Source of the DNA: Actinomycetota bacterium
Lineage (GTDB): Bacteria; Actinomycetota; Thermoleophilia; Gaiellales; Gaiellaceae
DNA: 22,153 bases
NCBI GenBank assembly: GCA_005884155.1
Contig: VAXD01000024.1
Coordinates: 1-22,153, forward strand
Direction: 5' to 3'
Part shown: piece by piece, positions 13,619-21,481 of the stretch
Layout: each line of letters begins with the position of its first letter
Numbering within the stretch: the first letter of the stretch is position 1
Position numbers and translations under genes: made by a program
Notes under the pieces: model-generated
Databases searched by the model: none
The model's input: only the letters and a program-made list of their open reading frames with translations
What the model was told of the DNA's origin: nothing

Positions 13619-15124
13619 TTAGACGGCGGCGGCTTCGGCGGCCGGTTCGGGCTCGGGCTCCTCTTCGGGCTCTTCCGGCTGCGCCTCGGGCTCCTCGCCT
13701 TCGCCCGCGAGCTGCCGTGCCTTCGCGACCGCCTGGTCGATCGTGCCGACCATGTAGAACGCCTGCTCCGGAAGCTCGTCGTGCTTGCCCTCGATGATCT
13801 CCTGGAAGCCCTTGATCGTGTCCTCGAGCCGCACGTACTCGCCGGGCTGGCCGGTGAACTGCTCGGCGACGAAGTTCGGCTGCGAGAGGAAGCGCTGGAT
13901 CCGGCGCGCGCGGTTGACCGTCACCTTGTCCTCGTCGGAGAGCTCGTCGATCCCGAGAATCGCGATGATGTCCTGGAGGTCCTTGTAGCGCTGCAGGATC
14001 TCCTGGACGCGAGTCGCAGTCTGGTAGTGCTCGTCCTCAACGATCCCCGGCTGGAGCGCGCGCGAGAACGACGCCAGCGGGTCCATCGCCGGGTAGATCC
14101 CCATCTCGACGATCGAACGCTCCAGCACGACCGCGGAGTCGAGGTGCGCGAACGTGTTCGCCGGGGCCGGGTCGGTGTAGTCGTCCGCCGGCACGAAGAT
14201 CGCCTGGATCGACGTCACGGAGCCGGTCTGCGTCGAGGTGATCCGCTCCTGCAGCTGGCCCATCTCGGTCGCGAGCGTCGGCTGGTAGCCGACCGCACTC
14301 GGCATGCGGCCGAGCAGCGCGGAGACCTCCGAGCCTGCCTGGACGAAGCGGAAGATGTTGTCGATGAAGAGCAGCACGTCCTGGCCCTGGTCGCGGAAGT
14401 ACTCGGCCATCGTCAGGCCGGAGAGCCCCACGCGCAGGCGCGCGCCCGGCGGCTCGTTCATCTGCCCGTAGCACAGCGCGACCTTGTCGATCACCTCGCT
14501 CTCCTGCATCTCGAGCCAGAGGTCGTTGCCCTCGCGCGTGCGCTCGCCCACGCCTGAGAAGACGGAGACGCCGCCGTGCTCCCGCGCGACGTTGTGGATC
14601 AACTCCTGGATCAGCACCGTCTTGCCGACGCCGGCGCCGCCGAAGAGGCCGACCTTACCGCCGCGGACGAACGGGGCGACCAGGTCGATCACCTTGATCC
14701 CGGTCTCGAAGATCTCGATCTCCGGAGAGAGGTCGACGAAGGCCGGCGGATCGCGGTGGATCGGCCAGCGCTCGCCGTCGGCGGCCGCCTTCTTGTCGAC
14801 TGGATCGCCGATCACGTTCCAGATGCGGCCGAGCGTCTGCTCGCCCACGGGGACGGTAATCGGGCCGCCCGTGTCGATCACGTCCACGCCGCGCGGGACG
14901 CCGTCGGTCGAGTCCATCGCGACCGTGCGGACGCGGTCGTCTCCGAGGTGCTGCTGGACCTCGGCGATCAGATCGATCTCGGGCCGACCGTCGCTCTCCG
15001 GCACCGTTATCCGGACGGCGCTGTTGATCTCCGGCAGCTCGTCCGGAAAGACGGCGTCGATCACGACGCCCTTGATCTCGATGACCTTGCCGACGTTCTG
15101 CTGGCCGTTCTTCTGGTCAGGCAT
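13619..15124 (-). CDS. atpD: ATP synthase F1 beta subunit
   Basis: The beta subunit carries the catalytic nucleotide sites of F1F0 ATP synthase. Visible are the P-loop GGAGVGKT (162-169), the catalytic Glu in GVGERTREGNDL, Walker B LLFIDN (251-256), the ATP synthase signature region around NTFAHLDSAVVLERSIVEMG, and DELSDED (393-399). At 501 aa it is longer than usual because of an acidic Glu/Pro/Ala tail over the last 28 or so residues. The ATG at 15124 has AGGAG 6 nt upstream. The gene upstream is an anti-sigma factor, not atpG, so the atpBEFHAG part must lie elsewhere. A structured 255-nt region precedes it. Confidence 0.98.
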   Translation of the reverse strand: MPDQKNGQQNVGKVIEIKGVVIDAVFPDELPEINSAVRITVPESDGRPEIDLIAEVQQHLGDDRVRTVAMDSTDGVPRGVDVIDTGGPITVPVGEQTLGRIWNVIGDPVDKKAAADGERWPIHRDPPAFVDLSPEIEIFETGIKVIDLVAPFVRGGKVGLFGGAGVGKTVLIQELIHNVAREHGGVSVFSGVGERTREGNDLWLEMQESEVIDKVALCYGQMNEPPGARLRVGLSGLTMAEYFRDQGQDVLLFIDNIFRFVQAGSEVSALLGRMPSAVGYQPTLATEMGQLQERITSTQTGSVTSIQAIFVPADDYTDPAPANTFAHLDSAVVLERSIVEMGIYPAMDPLASFSRALQPGIVEDEHYQTATRVQEILQRYKDLQDIIAILGIDELSDEDKVTVNRARRIQRFLSQPNFVAEQFTGQPGEYVRLEDTIKGFQEIIEGKHDELPEQAFYMVGTIDQAVAKARQLAGEGEEPEAQPEEPEEEPEPEPAAEAAAV

Positions 15125-15192
15125 GTGTCTCCTGGAGAGGTGGGTCTGGTGCGCTGCGCGCGCGGCGAGTAAGCCTGCCGCCTAGCGACCGC

Positions 15193-15229
15193 AGTGTACC
15201 GAAGCCGAACCCAGTTCCCTCCAGGGAAC
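15193..15229 (-). promoter_or_regulatory. Candidate atpD promoter with palindromic operator
   Basis: A minus-strand -10-like TACACT (15198-15193) gives an untranslated leader of about 60 nt. Just upstream, where a -35 would fall, is the palindrome GTTCCCTCCAGGGAAC (15214-15229): perfect 7-bp arms around a 2-bp centre. It is a good operator candidate for an unknown regulator. No -35 consensus is visible. Confidence 0.45.
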
Positions 15230-15254
15230 GAAGCGCACGCCGGTCTTCCTGGAT

Positions 15255-15330
15255 CGAGGCCACACGGGCCTCGTGATCGAGGCTTCAGACGTACGAGCTG
15301 ACGAGCGATGCCATCATCGCAATCACAGTA
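15255..15330 (-). promoter_or_regulatory. Possible leader: 10-codon ORF followed by mutually exclusive hairpins
   Basis: TACTGT (15330-15325) lies 7 nt before an ATG that opens a 10-codon ORF (15317-15285, MMASLVSSYV, stop TGA). Two bases after its stop come three segments: GCCTCG (15283-15278), CGAGGCC (15273-15267) and GGCCTCG (15261-15255). Segment 2 can pair perfectly with either 1 or 3 but not both. The arrangement resembles an attenuator-type leader for atpD. A start/stop this short can arise by chance, and there is no U tract after segment 3. Confidence 0.35.
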
Positions 15331-15337
15331 TCGCTGT

Positions 15338-15357
15338 AAACGCCGGCGTTACGCCGG
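15338..15357 (-). terminator. Possible terminator of the anti-sigma factor gene
   Basis: On the minus strand CCGGCG / CGCCGG with loop TAA (15357-15343) is followed by CGTTTA, 23 nt after the anti-sigma stop codon. The same bases include the 12-bp palindrome AACGCCGGCGTT (15339-15350). Short stem and short T run, so modest confidence. Confidence 0.45.
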
Positions 15358-15379
15358 GTCTCAGCTAAAGGCAGAACGC

Positions 15380-15820
15380 TTACGGGAGAACGGCTGGGCC
15401 CGGCCGCTCGGCCAGGCGGGCGAGCTCGAGCTGCTTGAGCTGCTCGCTTCGGCCCTGATTGAGCGCGAAGTCGGCCGGCGCGGGCAGCGGAGCGACCTCC
15501 GGCTGAATCCCGGGCGCGCGGTTGAGCTGCGTCGAGGCGAGGACGCTGCCGAGACCGACGGCCGCGATCGCCATCGCCGCCGCGGCCGGAGCGAGGCGCA
15601 GGCGAACCTGCCGCCGGACGCGTCCAATCACGACGCCCTCGAACGGCTCACGCGGAGCTGCCCGCAGCGCGCTCGTGAGGCCGTTCACGTCACGGCTGAA
15701 CTCACGGCACGACCCGCAGCGCTCGAGATGGTCCTCGAGCAGGGCACGCTCGAACGTCGACAGTTCCCCGTCGACGACGGCAGATGCCCATTGGCGGGCC
15801 CGCTCACAGTGTCCCTGCAT
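15380..15820 (-). CDS. Zinc-finger (ZAS) anti-sigma factor, membrane anchored
   Basis: The 146-aa protein has the zf-HC2 anti-sigma domain: DGELSTFERALLEDHLERCGSC with the H-x3-C-x2-C zinc motif (His31, Cys35, Cys38) and a preceding Cys near residue 5. A basic linker and one hydrophobic segment follow (about 78-96, LAPAAAAMAIAAVGLGSVL), then a short Pro/Gln-rich outer tail without a known sensor. It would hold an ECF sigma factor inactive until a signal arrives. Such genes normally sit beside their sigma gene, but none is adjacent. I prefer the ATG at 15820 over the GTG at 15829, because the GTG overlaps the apparent -10 box. Confidence 0.87.
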   Translation of the reverse strand: MQGHCERARQWASAVVDGELSTFERALLEDHLERCGSCREFSRDVNGLTSALRAAPREPFEGVVIGRVRRQVRLRLAPAAAAMAIAAVGLGSVLASTQLNRAPGIQPEVAPLPAPADFALNQGRSEQLKQLELARLAERPGPAVLP

Positions 15821-15827
15821 GGTCCTC

Positions 15828-15855
15828 ACAGTACCTTCGACGGTGGAGGTGTCCA
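15828..15855 (-). promoter_or_regulatory. Promoter of the anti-sigma factor gene
   Basis: TGGACA (15855-15850, five of six to TTGACA), a 16-nt spacer and TACTGT (15833-15828) lie 7 nt before the ATG at 15820. The spacing suggests leaderless transcription. The same TACTGT-N7-ATG pattern occurs at 15330-15315. Confidence 0.5.
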
Positions 15856-15875
15856 GAAGTTAGACCAAGTAATCG

Positions 15876-16247
15876 TCAGAAAAGCGAGTGCTTAGAGTCG
15901 ATTAGCAGCCCCATGAACACGAAGATAAGCCCGAGCGTGACGAAGATCGCTGAGTTGTTGATGGTTTCGTGCTGCTCGCCCAAAGTGGCCCAGCGCAGGC
16001 GGCGGCCGCTGATCGTGAACGGCAAGACCGCTGCCCCAGGCGACTCGGACTTGATGCGCGCCGGGCCGCGGTTGCCCGTGAAGAAGCCGATGACCAGCAG
16101 GAAGCAGCCGCCGAGGTAGAAACCGAGCGTGATAGAGCGTGAGACCGAGTCGCCCACCAGGAGCCCCAGCGGGAGCGAGACGAGCACGATCACCACCGAG
16201 CCGAGGACGATCAACACGGCGAGACGACGAAGCGCCGCGAGCAGCAT
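15876..16247 (-). CDS. Small membrane protein of unknown function
   Basis: The 123-aa protein has about three hydrophobic helices: about 8-31 (LAVLIVLGSVVIVLVSLPLG), about 41-57 (LGFYLGGCFLLVIGFF) and about 98-115 (NSAIFVTLGLIFVFMGLLI). A basic loop between the second and third (GNRGPARIKSE...SGRRLRW) is probably cytoplasmic. I recognise no family. The ATG at 16247 lies only 6 nt after the dppF stop, with no clear ribosome-binding site, so it is likely translated by coupling as the last gene of the transporter operon. A role with the transporter is possible but unsupported; it could equally be a passenger. Confidence 0.75.
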   Translation of the reverse strand: MLLAALRRLAVLIVLGSVVIVLVSLPLGLLVGDSVSRSITLGFYLGGCFLLVIGFFTGNRGPARIKSESPGAAVLPFTISGRRLRWATLGEQHETINNSAIFVTLGLIFVFMGLLIDSKHSLF

Positions 16248-16253
16248 CAGCGG

Positions 16254-17366
<1,113 letters not shown>

Positions 17367-17372
17367 CAGTGG

Positions 17373-17526
17373 TTCTCCCGGTGATGATGCCCAAGTTCTC
17401 GTTCGCTAGCACCAAGCCAGAGGCCGCACTCGTCCGCGGCCCAGGCTGGTTGCCTGGGCGAGGGCGAGGGTGGGCTCTGGCGCAGCGTGATAGCGGGCGA
17501 GAGACGGGTGGTCATTGCCGGGAGAA
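17373..17526 (-). promoter_or_regulatory. Nested stems across the dppD-dppF gap that trap the dppF ribosome-binding site
   Basis: In RNA (minus) order three perfect pairs nest: TTCTCCCGG (17526-17518) with CCGGGAGAA (17381-17373); GCCAGAG (17481-17475) with CTCTGGC (17422-17416); GCCCAGG (17459-17453) with CCTGGGC (17445-17439), loop CAACCAG. The outer 3' arm contains the dppF Shine-Dalgarno GGGAGA. The outer 5' arm starts 3 nt after the dppD stop, where a terminating ribosome would cover it. Pairing is seen directly; the coupling role is inference. Confidence 0.55.
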
Positions 17527-17529
17527 GCA

Positions 17530-18552
17530 CTAGCCCGCCCCCGCCATCGTTATCTCCAGCAGCTTCGCCGCCTCGCGGTCCTTCGTCTCCTGGTCGAGGT
17601 GGCAGGCCTGGAGGTGAGCCGGATCGCGCTCGCTCGGCGCTAGGGGCGGCACGGTCGTCTTGCAAACCTCCATCACGTGCGGGCAGCGCGGGTGGAAGCG
17701 GCAGCCCGCGGGCGGGCGCAGCAGCGACGGCGGCTGGCCGGGGATCTGCGTCAGGCGCTCCAAGTCGGCCTCGAGCCGCGGCAGAGAGCCCATCAGGCCC
17801 CAGGTGTACGGGTGCTGCGGCCGGTTGAAGAGGTCGTCGACGGACGCCTGCTCGACGACGTTCGCCGCGTACATCACGAGCACGTCGTCGGCGGTCTCGG
17901 CGACGACGCCGAGGTCGTGCGTGATGATCAGGACTGCGCTGCCGAACTCCTCCTGCAGGCGCTTCATCAGCGTCAGGATCTGCGCCTGAGTCGTGACGTC
18001 GAGCGCGGTGGTCGGCTCGTCGGCGATCAACAGGTCGGGGTCGTTGATCAGCGCCATCGCGATCATCACGCGCTGGCGCATACCGCCCGAGAACTGGTGG
18101 GGATAGTCGTCCATCCGCGCGTCCGCCTTCGGGATGCCAACCGCCTTGAGCAGCTCGCGCGCCCGGGCGTGAGCCGCGCGTTTCGTCAGGTCGCGGTGCA
18201 GCTGAATCGCCTCGATCAGCTGCCGCCCGATCGTGTGCACGGGGTTCAGCGAGGTCATCGGGTCCTGGAAGATCATCGAGATCTCTGAGCCGCGGATCTC
18301 GCGCAACTCGCGCGGCTTCGCGGTCAGCAGGTTCTTCCCCTTCCAGAGCGCCTCCCCCGTGGAGATCGTGTTCCGCGACGGGTTGAGGCCCATGATCGTC
18401 AGGCACGTGACGCTCTTGCCGGAGCCGGACTCGCCGACGATCCCGAGCGTCTGTCCCTTTTCGACCTCGAACGAGACGCCCTCGACAGCCCTGACGATCC
18501 CGTCGTCTGTACGGAAGGACGTGTGCAGGTCCTTGACTTCGAGGAGTGACAA
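17530..18552 (-). CDS. dppD: Dipeptide/oligopeptide ABC transporter ATP-binding protein (DppD/OppD type)
   Basis: The first ATPase of the transporter, 340 aa. It shows LLEVKDLHTSFRTDDGIVRAV, Walker A GESGSGKS (40-47), MIFQDPMTSLNP (Q-loop), FSGGMRQRVMIAMAL (signature), LLIADEPTTALD (Walker B) and ITHDLGVV (H-loop). The C-terminal HPY region has HPYTWGLMGSLPRL and the cysteines CRFHPRCP, VC and ACHL. I chose the TTG at 18552: it begins right at the conserved LLEVKDL strand and starts 4 nt after the permease stop codon. A longer in-frame start (18639) would read 29 Ser/Arg-rich residues inside the permease gene. No good ribosome-binding site is seen, so translation is probably coupled. Confidence 0.92.
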   Translation of the reverse strand: MSLLEVKDLHTSFRTDDGIVRAVEGVSFEVEKGQTLGIVGESGSGKSVTCLTIMGLNPSRNTISTGEALWKGKNLLTAKPRELREIRGSEISMIFQDPMTSLNPVHTIGRQLIEAIQLHRDLTKRAAHARARELLKAVGIPKADARMDDYPHQFSGGMRQRVMIAMALINDPDLLIADEPTTALDVTTQAQILTLMKRLQEEFGSAVLIITHDLGVVAETADDVLVMYAANVVEQASVDDLFNRPQHPYTWGLMGSLPRLEADLERLTQIPGQPPSLLRPPAGCRFHPRCPHVMEVCKTTVPPLAPSERDPAHLQACHLDQETKDREAAKLLEITMAGAG

Positions 18553-18556
18553 GGGC

Positions 18557-19540
18557 TCAGGTGAGTCTGATCCGGGGGTCGACCCAGGCGTAGAGGACGT
18601 CGACCAGCAGGTTGAAGACGATGATCGAGAGCGTCGCAAAGATGACCACGCCCTGGACCACCGCTAGGTCGTAGTTCGACACCGCCAGAATCGCCGTATT
18701 GCCCAGGCCGGGCAGGTTGTAGACCGTCTCGGTGAAGATCGCGCCTCCGAGAGCGAGACCGATGTCCATGCCGAGCATCGTCACGACCGGCAGCAGGGCG
18801 TTGCGCAGGACGTGCGAGCGGAGCACGCGGCCCTCCGGCGCACCCTTGGCGCGCGCGGTGCGGACGAAGTCCTCGTTCATGGTCTCCATCACGTTCGCAC
18901 GAATCATGCGCGCGTAGAGCGCGGCGAACAAGATCGCGAACGTGCACCAGGGCAGGATCAGGTGGTAGGCCCACTGCGCCACGCCGCCGGGCTGCCCGGG
19001 CGGGGCGTTGAAGATGTGGGCGTAGCCTGCGATCGGCGTATGGATCGGGAAGTTGCGCAGCTTGTACCCGAAGAAGTAGGAGAAGATCAGCCCGATCCAG
19101 ACCGGGTGCGCAGACACGCCGATCAGGACGAACACCATCCCGGCCCTGTCTAAGAGCGATCTTGGCCTGAGCGCGGAGAAGATGCCGACAAGCAGCCCGA
19201 TCCCGAGCCAGAGGATGGCGCCACCGAGGACGAGCGAGGCCGTCACCGGCGCCGCCTGTCCCACGATGTGGTTGACGTCCTGCCGGGTAGTGAACGAGTG
19301 CCCCAGCGAGCGCTCAAGGACGAGCCGCTTCAGGAAGAGCCCGTACTGGTAGTAGACCGGGTGATTGAGCCCGAGCCGCTTGATCGCGGCGCGCATGCAC
19401 TGCGGCTTGGCCTGGTCACCGCCACAGACGAGCCGCTCGGGCGCGACGGGCGCCATGAAGAAGATCACGAAGGTCACGAACGTGACCACGATGAAGAGCA
19501 GTACAGCCCAGAGCAGTCGTCTGACGAGGTATCGGAACAT
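18557..19540 (-). CDS. dppB: Peptide-type ABC transporter permease (DppB/OppB)
   Basis: A 327-aa inner permease. It begins MFRYLVRRLLWAVLLFIVVT, the typical first helix, followed by an outer loop with two cysteines (VCGGDQAKPQC) that may form a disulfide. Then come YYQYGLFLKRLVLERSLGHSF, hydrophobic helices around 95-120, 135-155, 195-215 and 280-315, and the EAA-type coupling loop DFVRTARAKGAPEGRVLRSHVLRNALLP. It ends YAWVDPRIRLT, the usual family ending. The ATG at 19540 has GGGAG upstream. It lies 126 nt after the binding-protein gene, with a strong hairpin in that gap. Confidence 0.94.
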   Translation of the reverse strand: MFRYLVRRLLWAVLLFIVVTFVTFVIFFMAPVAPERLVCGGDQAKPQCMRAAIKRLGLNHPVYYQYGLFLKRLVLERSLGHSFTTRQDVNHIVGQAAPVTASLVLGGAILWLGIGLLVGIFSALRPRSLLDRAGMVFVLIGVSAHPVWIGLIFSYFFGYKLRNFPIHTPIAGYAHIFNAPPGQPGGVAQWAYHLILPWCTFAILFAALYARMIRANVMETMNEDFVRTARAKGAPEGRVLRSHVLRNALLPVVTMLGMDIGLALGGAIFTETVYNLPGLGNTAILAVSNYDLAVVQGVVIFATLSIIVFNLLVDVLYAWVDPRIRLT

Positions 19541-19608
19541 CGTCTCCCGTGTCTTCCTGGCTAGCCGCTAGTCGCGGAACCTTACCTCACAAACCTTTGC
19601 CGAGAAAC

Positions 19609-19640
19609 CACGAGGCGCCGGTCGAAACCGGCGCCTCGTG
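19609..19640 (-). terminator. Strong 14-bp hairpin between the binding protein and dppB genes
   Basis: Perfect 14-bp arms (CACGAGGCGCCGGT and its complement) enclose a UUCG loop in the transcript. It starts 27 nt after the binding-protein stop. The downstream bases GTTTCTCGG are only weakly U-rich. It is therefore likely a partial terminator or 3'-end stabiliser that keeps binding-protein mRNA more abundant than permease mRNA, a known arrangement in such operons. Confidence 0.75.
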
Positions 19641-19666
19641 TCGTTCGTCCTACGTGTCCCTTCCTC

Positions 19667-21343
19667 CTACTTGAAAGCGAGGACGTTCAGGGACGGGTAC
19701 TGGTAGACGGTCTGGTAGCTCATGGAGCTCGGCGCAACCTTGCTCGAGTAGAAGAACTGGTTGGTCGAGTCACCCATGGCTGCCCAGGGGGCCGCCGACT
19801 TGGTGATGTTGATGTCCAGCTTGCCGTACGCGGCGTAGCGGGCCTTGCCCGTCAGACGCGCGGCGTGCTGCATCGCCTTGTTCCACTTCCCAACGTTGAA
19901 GTAGGCGATGTTGACGTTGTTCTCCGGCAGGATCTTCGTCCCGTCCATGAGAACGTTGATGAAGTCGTACGGGTCGGGGTAGTCCTGGCACCAACCGACC
20001 TGGCCGACGACGTCGTGCGGCGAGCCCTTCGTGCCGGCAGCCGTGTAGATGTTGAAGCCCGCGAAGCCGCGGCCTTCCACGTTGTACCCGAGGTCGGAAA
20101 GGTCACGCAGGGCGACCTGGTACTGCTTCGGACCGACCGAGCCCGCAGACTGGTAGAAGTAGATCAAGTGCTGGCCCTTGCCGGCGCCGAGCGACTTGGC
20201 CTTCGCCAGGTTGCGGTGCAGCGGGTATGGCTGCGTGTGCAGAGAGCCGACCATGTTCGGCGGCAGGATGTGGCTCCAGGAGACACCACCGTACAGACCA
20301 CGCTGAGCCGCGTAATCCTTGCGGTCCACCGCGTAGTTGACGGCCAGGCGCGCCTTCAGGTGGCTCGGCGCGAACAACGGCTTCGCCATGTTCATCGCCT
20401 GGTAGAAGGTGCAGACCGCCGGCTCAACCCAGAACTGACCGGTCCCGACCGGCTTCTTCTTGCTGAGGCCGTACTGCTTGACCACGTTCGGGATCTCAGC
20501 AGGCGGGACGCAGCCGATGTCGAGCTGGTTGGCCTTCGTCTGGTTGTAGCAGGTGTTGACGTTCAGGCGCATATCGAACTCGGCGCCCGCGATGTGGTGC
20601 GCGCGGTGCCCGCCGTAATGCGGGTTCCGAGCGATGTTCGCCTGGTGGTTCGGGTCGTTGAACGAGAACGCATACGGACCCGCCGTCGGCATGTCCGTGA
20701 TGCTGTGGATGTTGATGACCTCGGACTTGAGCGGGAGCTTCGTCGAGGTCGCCTGGAAGAACGGCATCGCCATGATCGTGAGCAGGTTCGGATCTGCGCG
20801 GACTTCCGTGATCTTGAGCGTGTAGCCCTTGGCCTTCACGCCAGCCACGTTGCCGGCCGAGCCCTTGTTGTACTTGGCCGCGCCGACGATGTTGACCGCG
20901 CTTGGATCGCTGACGAAAGGCCCACCCGGCGAGCCGAGGTCCTTGTTCAGCGAGCGCTTGATGGCGTAGGCGAAGCTCGCCCCCGTCACCGGCTTGCCGT
21001 CACTGAACTTGTAGCCCTTCTTCAGGTGGAACGTGTACACCCGGCCGTTCTTGGACACGGTGAAACCCTTGGCAACCTCTGGGACGAGCTTGCCGCCGGC
21101 CGCACCCGACTTGTCCGGATAGGTGTATAGGTTCGCACGGGTCGCAAACTCGAACCACCACGACGTCGTCCCGTAGGCGATCTGCGGGTCGACCGAGTCC
21201 AAGTTGCCCGTTCCGCCGATCTTCAGCGTGCCGCCGTTGTGAATCGAAGGCGACGAGCTCGAAGCGCTGGCGAAGCTGGCAGCGACCAGAAGGCTTGCTC
21301 CAGCCGCGAGCATCGCGACCGAGAACCAAAGCCGTCTGTGCAT
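19667..21343 (-). CDS. Peptide/nickel-type ABC transporter substrate-binding protein (SBP family 5)
   Basis: The 558-aa exported protein captures ligand for the transporter. It has a signal peptide (MHRRLWFSVAMLAAGASLLVAASF, likely cut after ASA) but no lipobox cysteine. Next is GGTLKIGGTGNLDSVDPQIAYGT, the family 5 N-terminal pattern, then VPEVAKGFTVSKNGRVYTFHLKKG and the signature-like FSDGKPVTGASFAYAIKR. The late region has WCQDYPDPYDFINVLMDG, typical of peptide-binding members. The ATG at 21343 has an excellent ribosome-binding site (AAGGAG). A longer in-frame start at 21475 would place 44 polar residues before the signal peptide and is rejected. The ligand is unknown; peptides are likely. 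Confidence 0.93.
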   Translation of the reverse strand: MHRRLWFSVAMLAAGASLLVAASFASASSSSPSIHNGGTLKIGGTGNLDSVDPQIAYGTTSWWFEFATRANLYTYPDKSGAAGGKLVPEVAKGFTVSKNGRVYTFHLKKGYKFSDGKPVTGASFAYAIKRSLNKDLGSPGGPFVSDPSAVNIVGAAKYNKGSAGNVAGVKAKGYTLKITEVRADPNLLTIMAMPFFQATSTKLPLKSEVINIHSITDMPTAGPYAFSFNDPNHQANIARNPHYGGHRAHHIAGAEFDMRLNVNTCYNQTKANQLDIGCVPPAEIPNVVKQYGLSKKKPVGTGQFWVEPAVCTFYQAMNMAKPLFAPSHLKARLAVNYAVDRKDYAAQRGLYGGVSWSHILPPNMVGSLHTQPYPLHRNLAKAKSLGAGKGQHLIYFYQSAGSVGPKQYQVALRDLSDLGYNVEGRGFAGFNIYTAAGTKGSPHDVVGQVGWCQDYPDPYDFINVLMDGTKILPENNVNIAYFNVGKWNKAMQHAARLTGKARYAAYGKLDINITKSAAPWAAMGDSTNQFFYSSKVAPSSMSYQTVYQYPSLNVLAFK

Positions 21344-21450
21344 GTCACTCCTTTCCGTGAACTCTCGAGCCGGCCATAGCCGACTCAGACGGGTTCCTGC
21401 CCGCCTGACGCAATAAGACGAGAAGGTAAGAATTTGGTTAGTGCGAGATT

Positions 21451-21467
21451 CGCTCCGTAGCGGAGCG
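21451..21467 (-). terminator. Small hairpin between the dppC-type permease and binding-protein genes
   Basis: Perfect 7-bp arms CGCTCCG / CGGAGCG with a 3-nt loop, beginning 14 nt after the permease stop. The 3' flank (AATCTCGC) has no U run, so this could be a weak terminator or just an RNA-end structure. The binding-protein gene may have its own promoter in the remaining 107 nt, but I could not identify one. Confidence 0.35.
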
Positions 21468-21481
21468 GATATCACTTGTAG

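Noticed and set aside
15339..15350. Perfect 12-bp palindrome AACGCCGGCGTT as a separate operator
   Set aside because: It overlaps the terminator-like hairpin after the anti-sigma gene and is made mostly of GC repeats, so I treat it as part of that structure.
19579..19584. TAAGGT as an internal -10 box for dppB downstream of the strong hairpin
   Set aside because: It matches TANNNT, but no -35 box fits, and the distance to the start is about 40 nt without other support. Too weak to list as a promoter.
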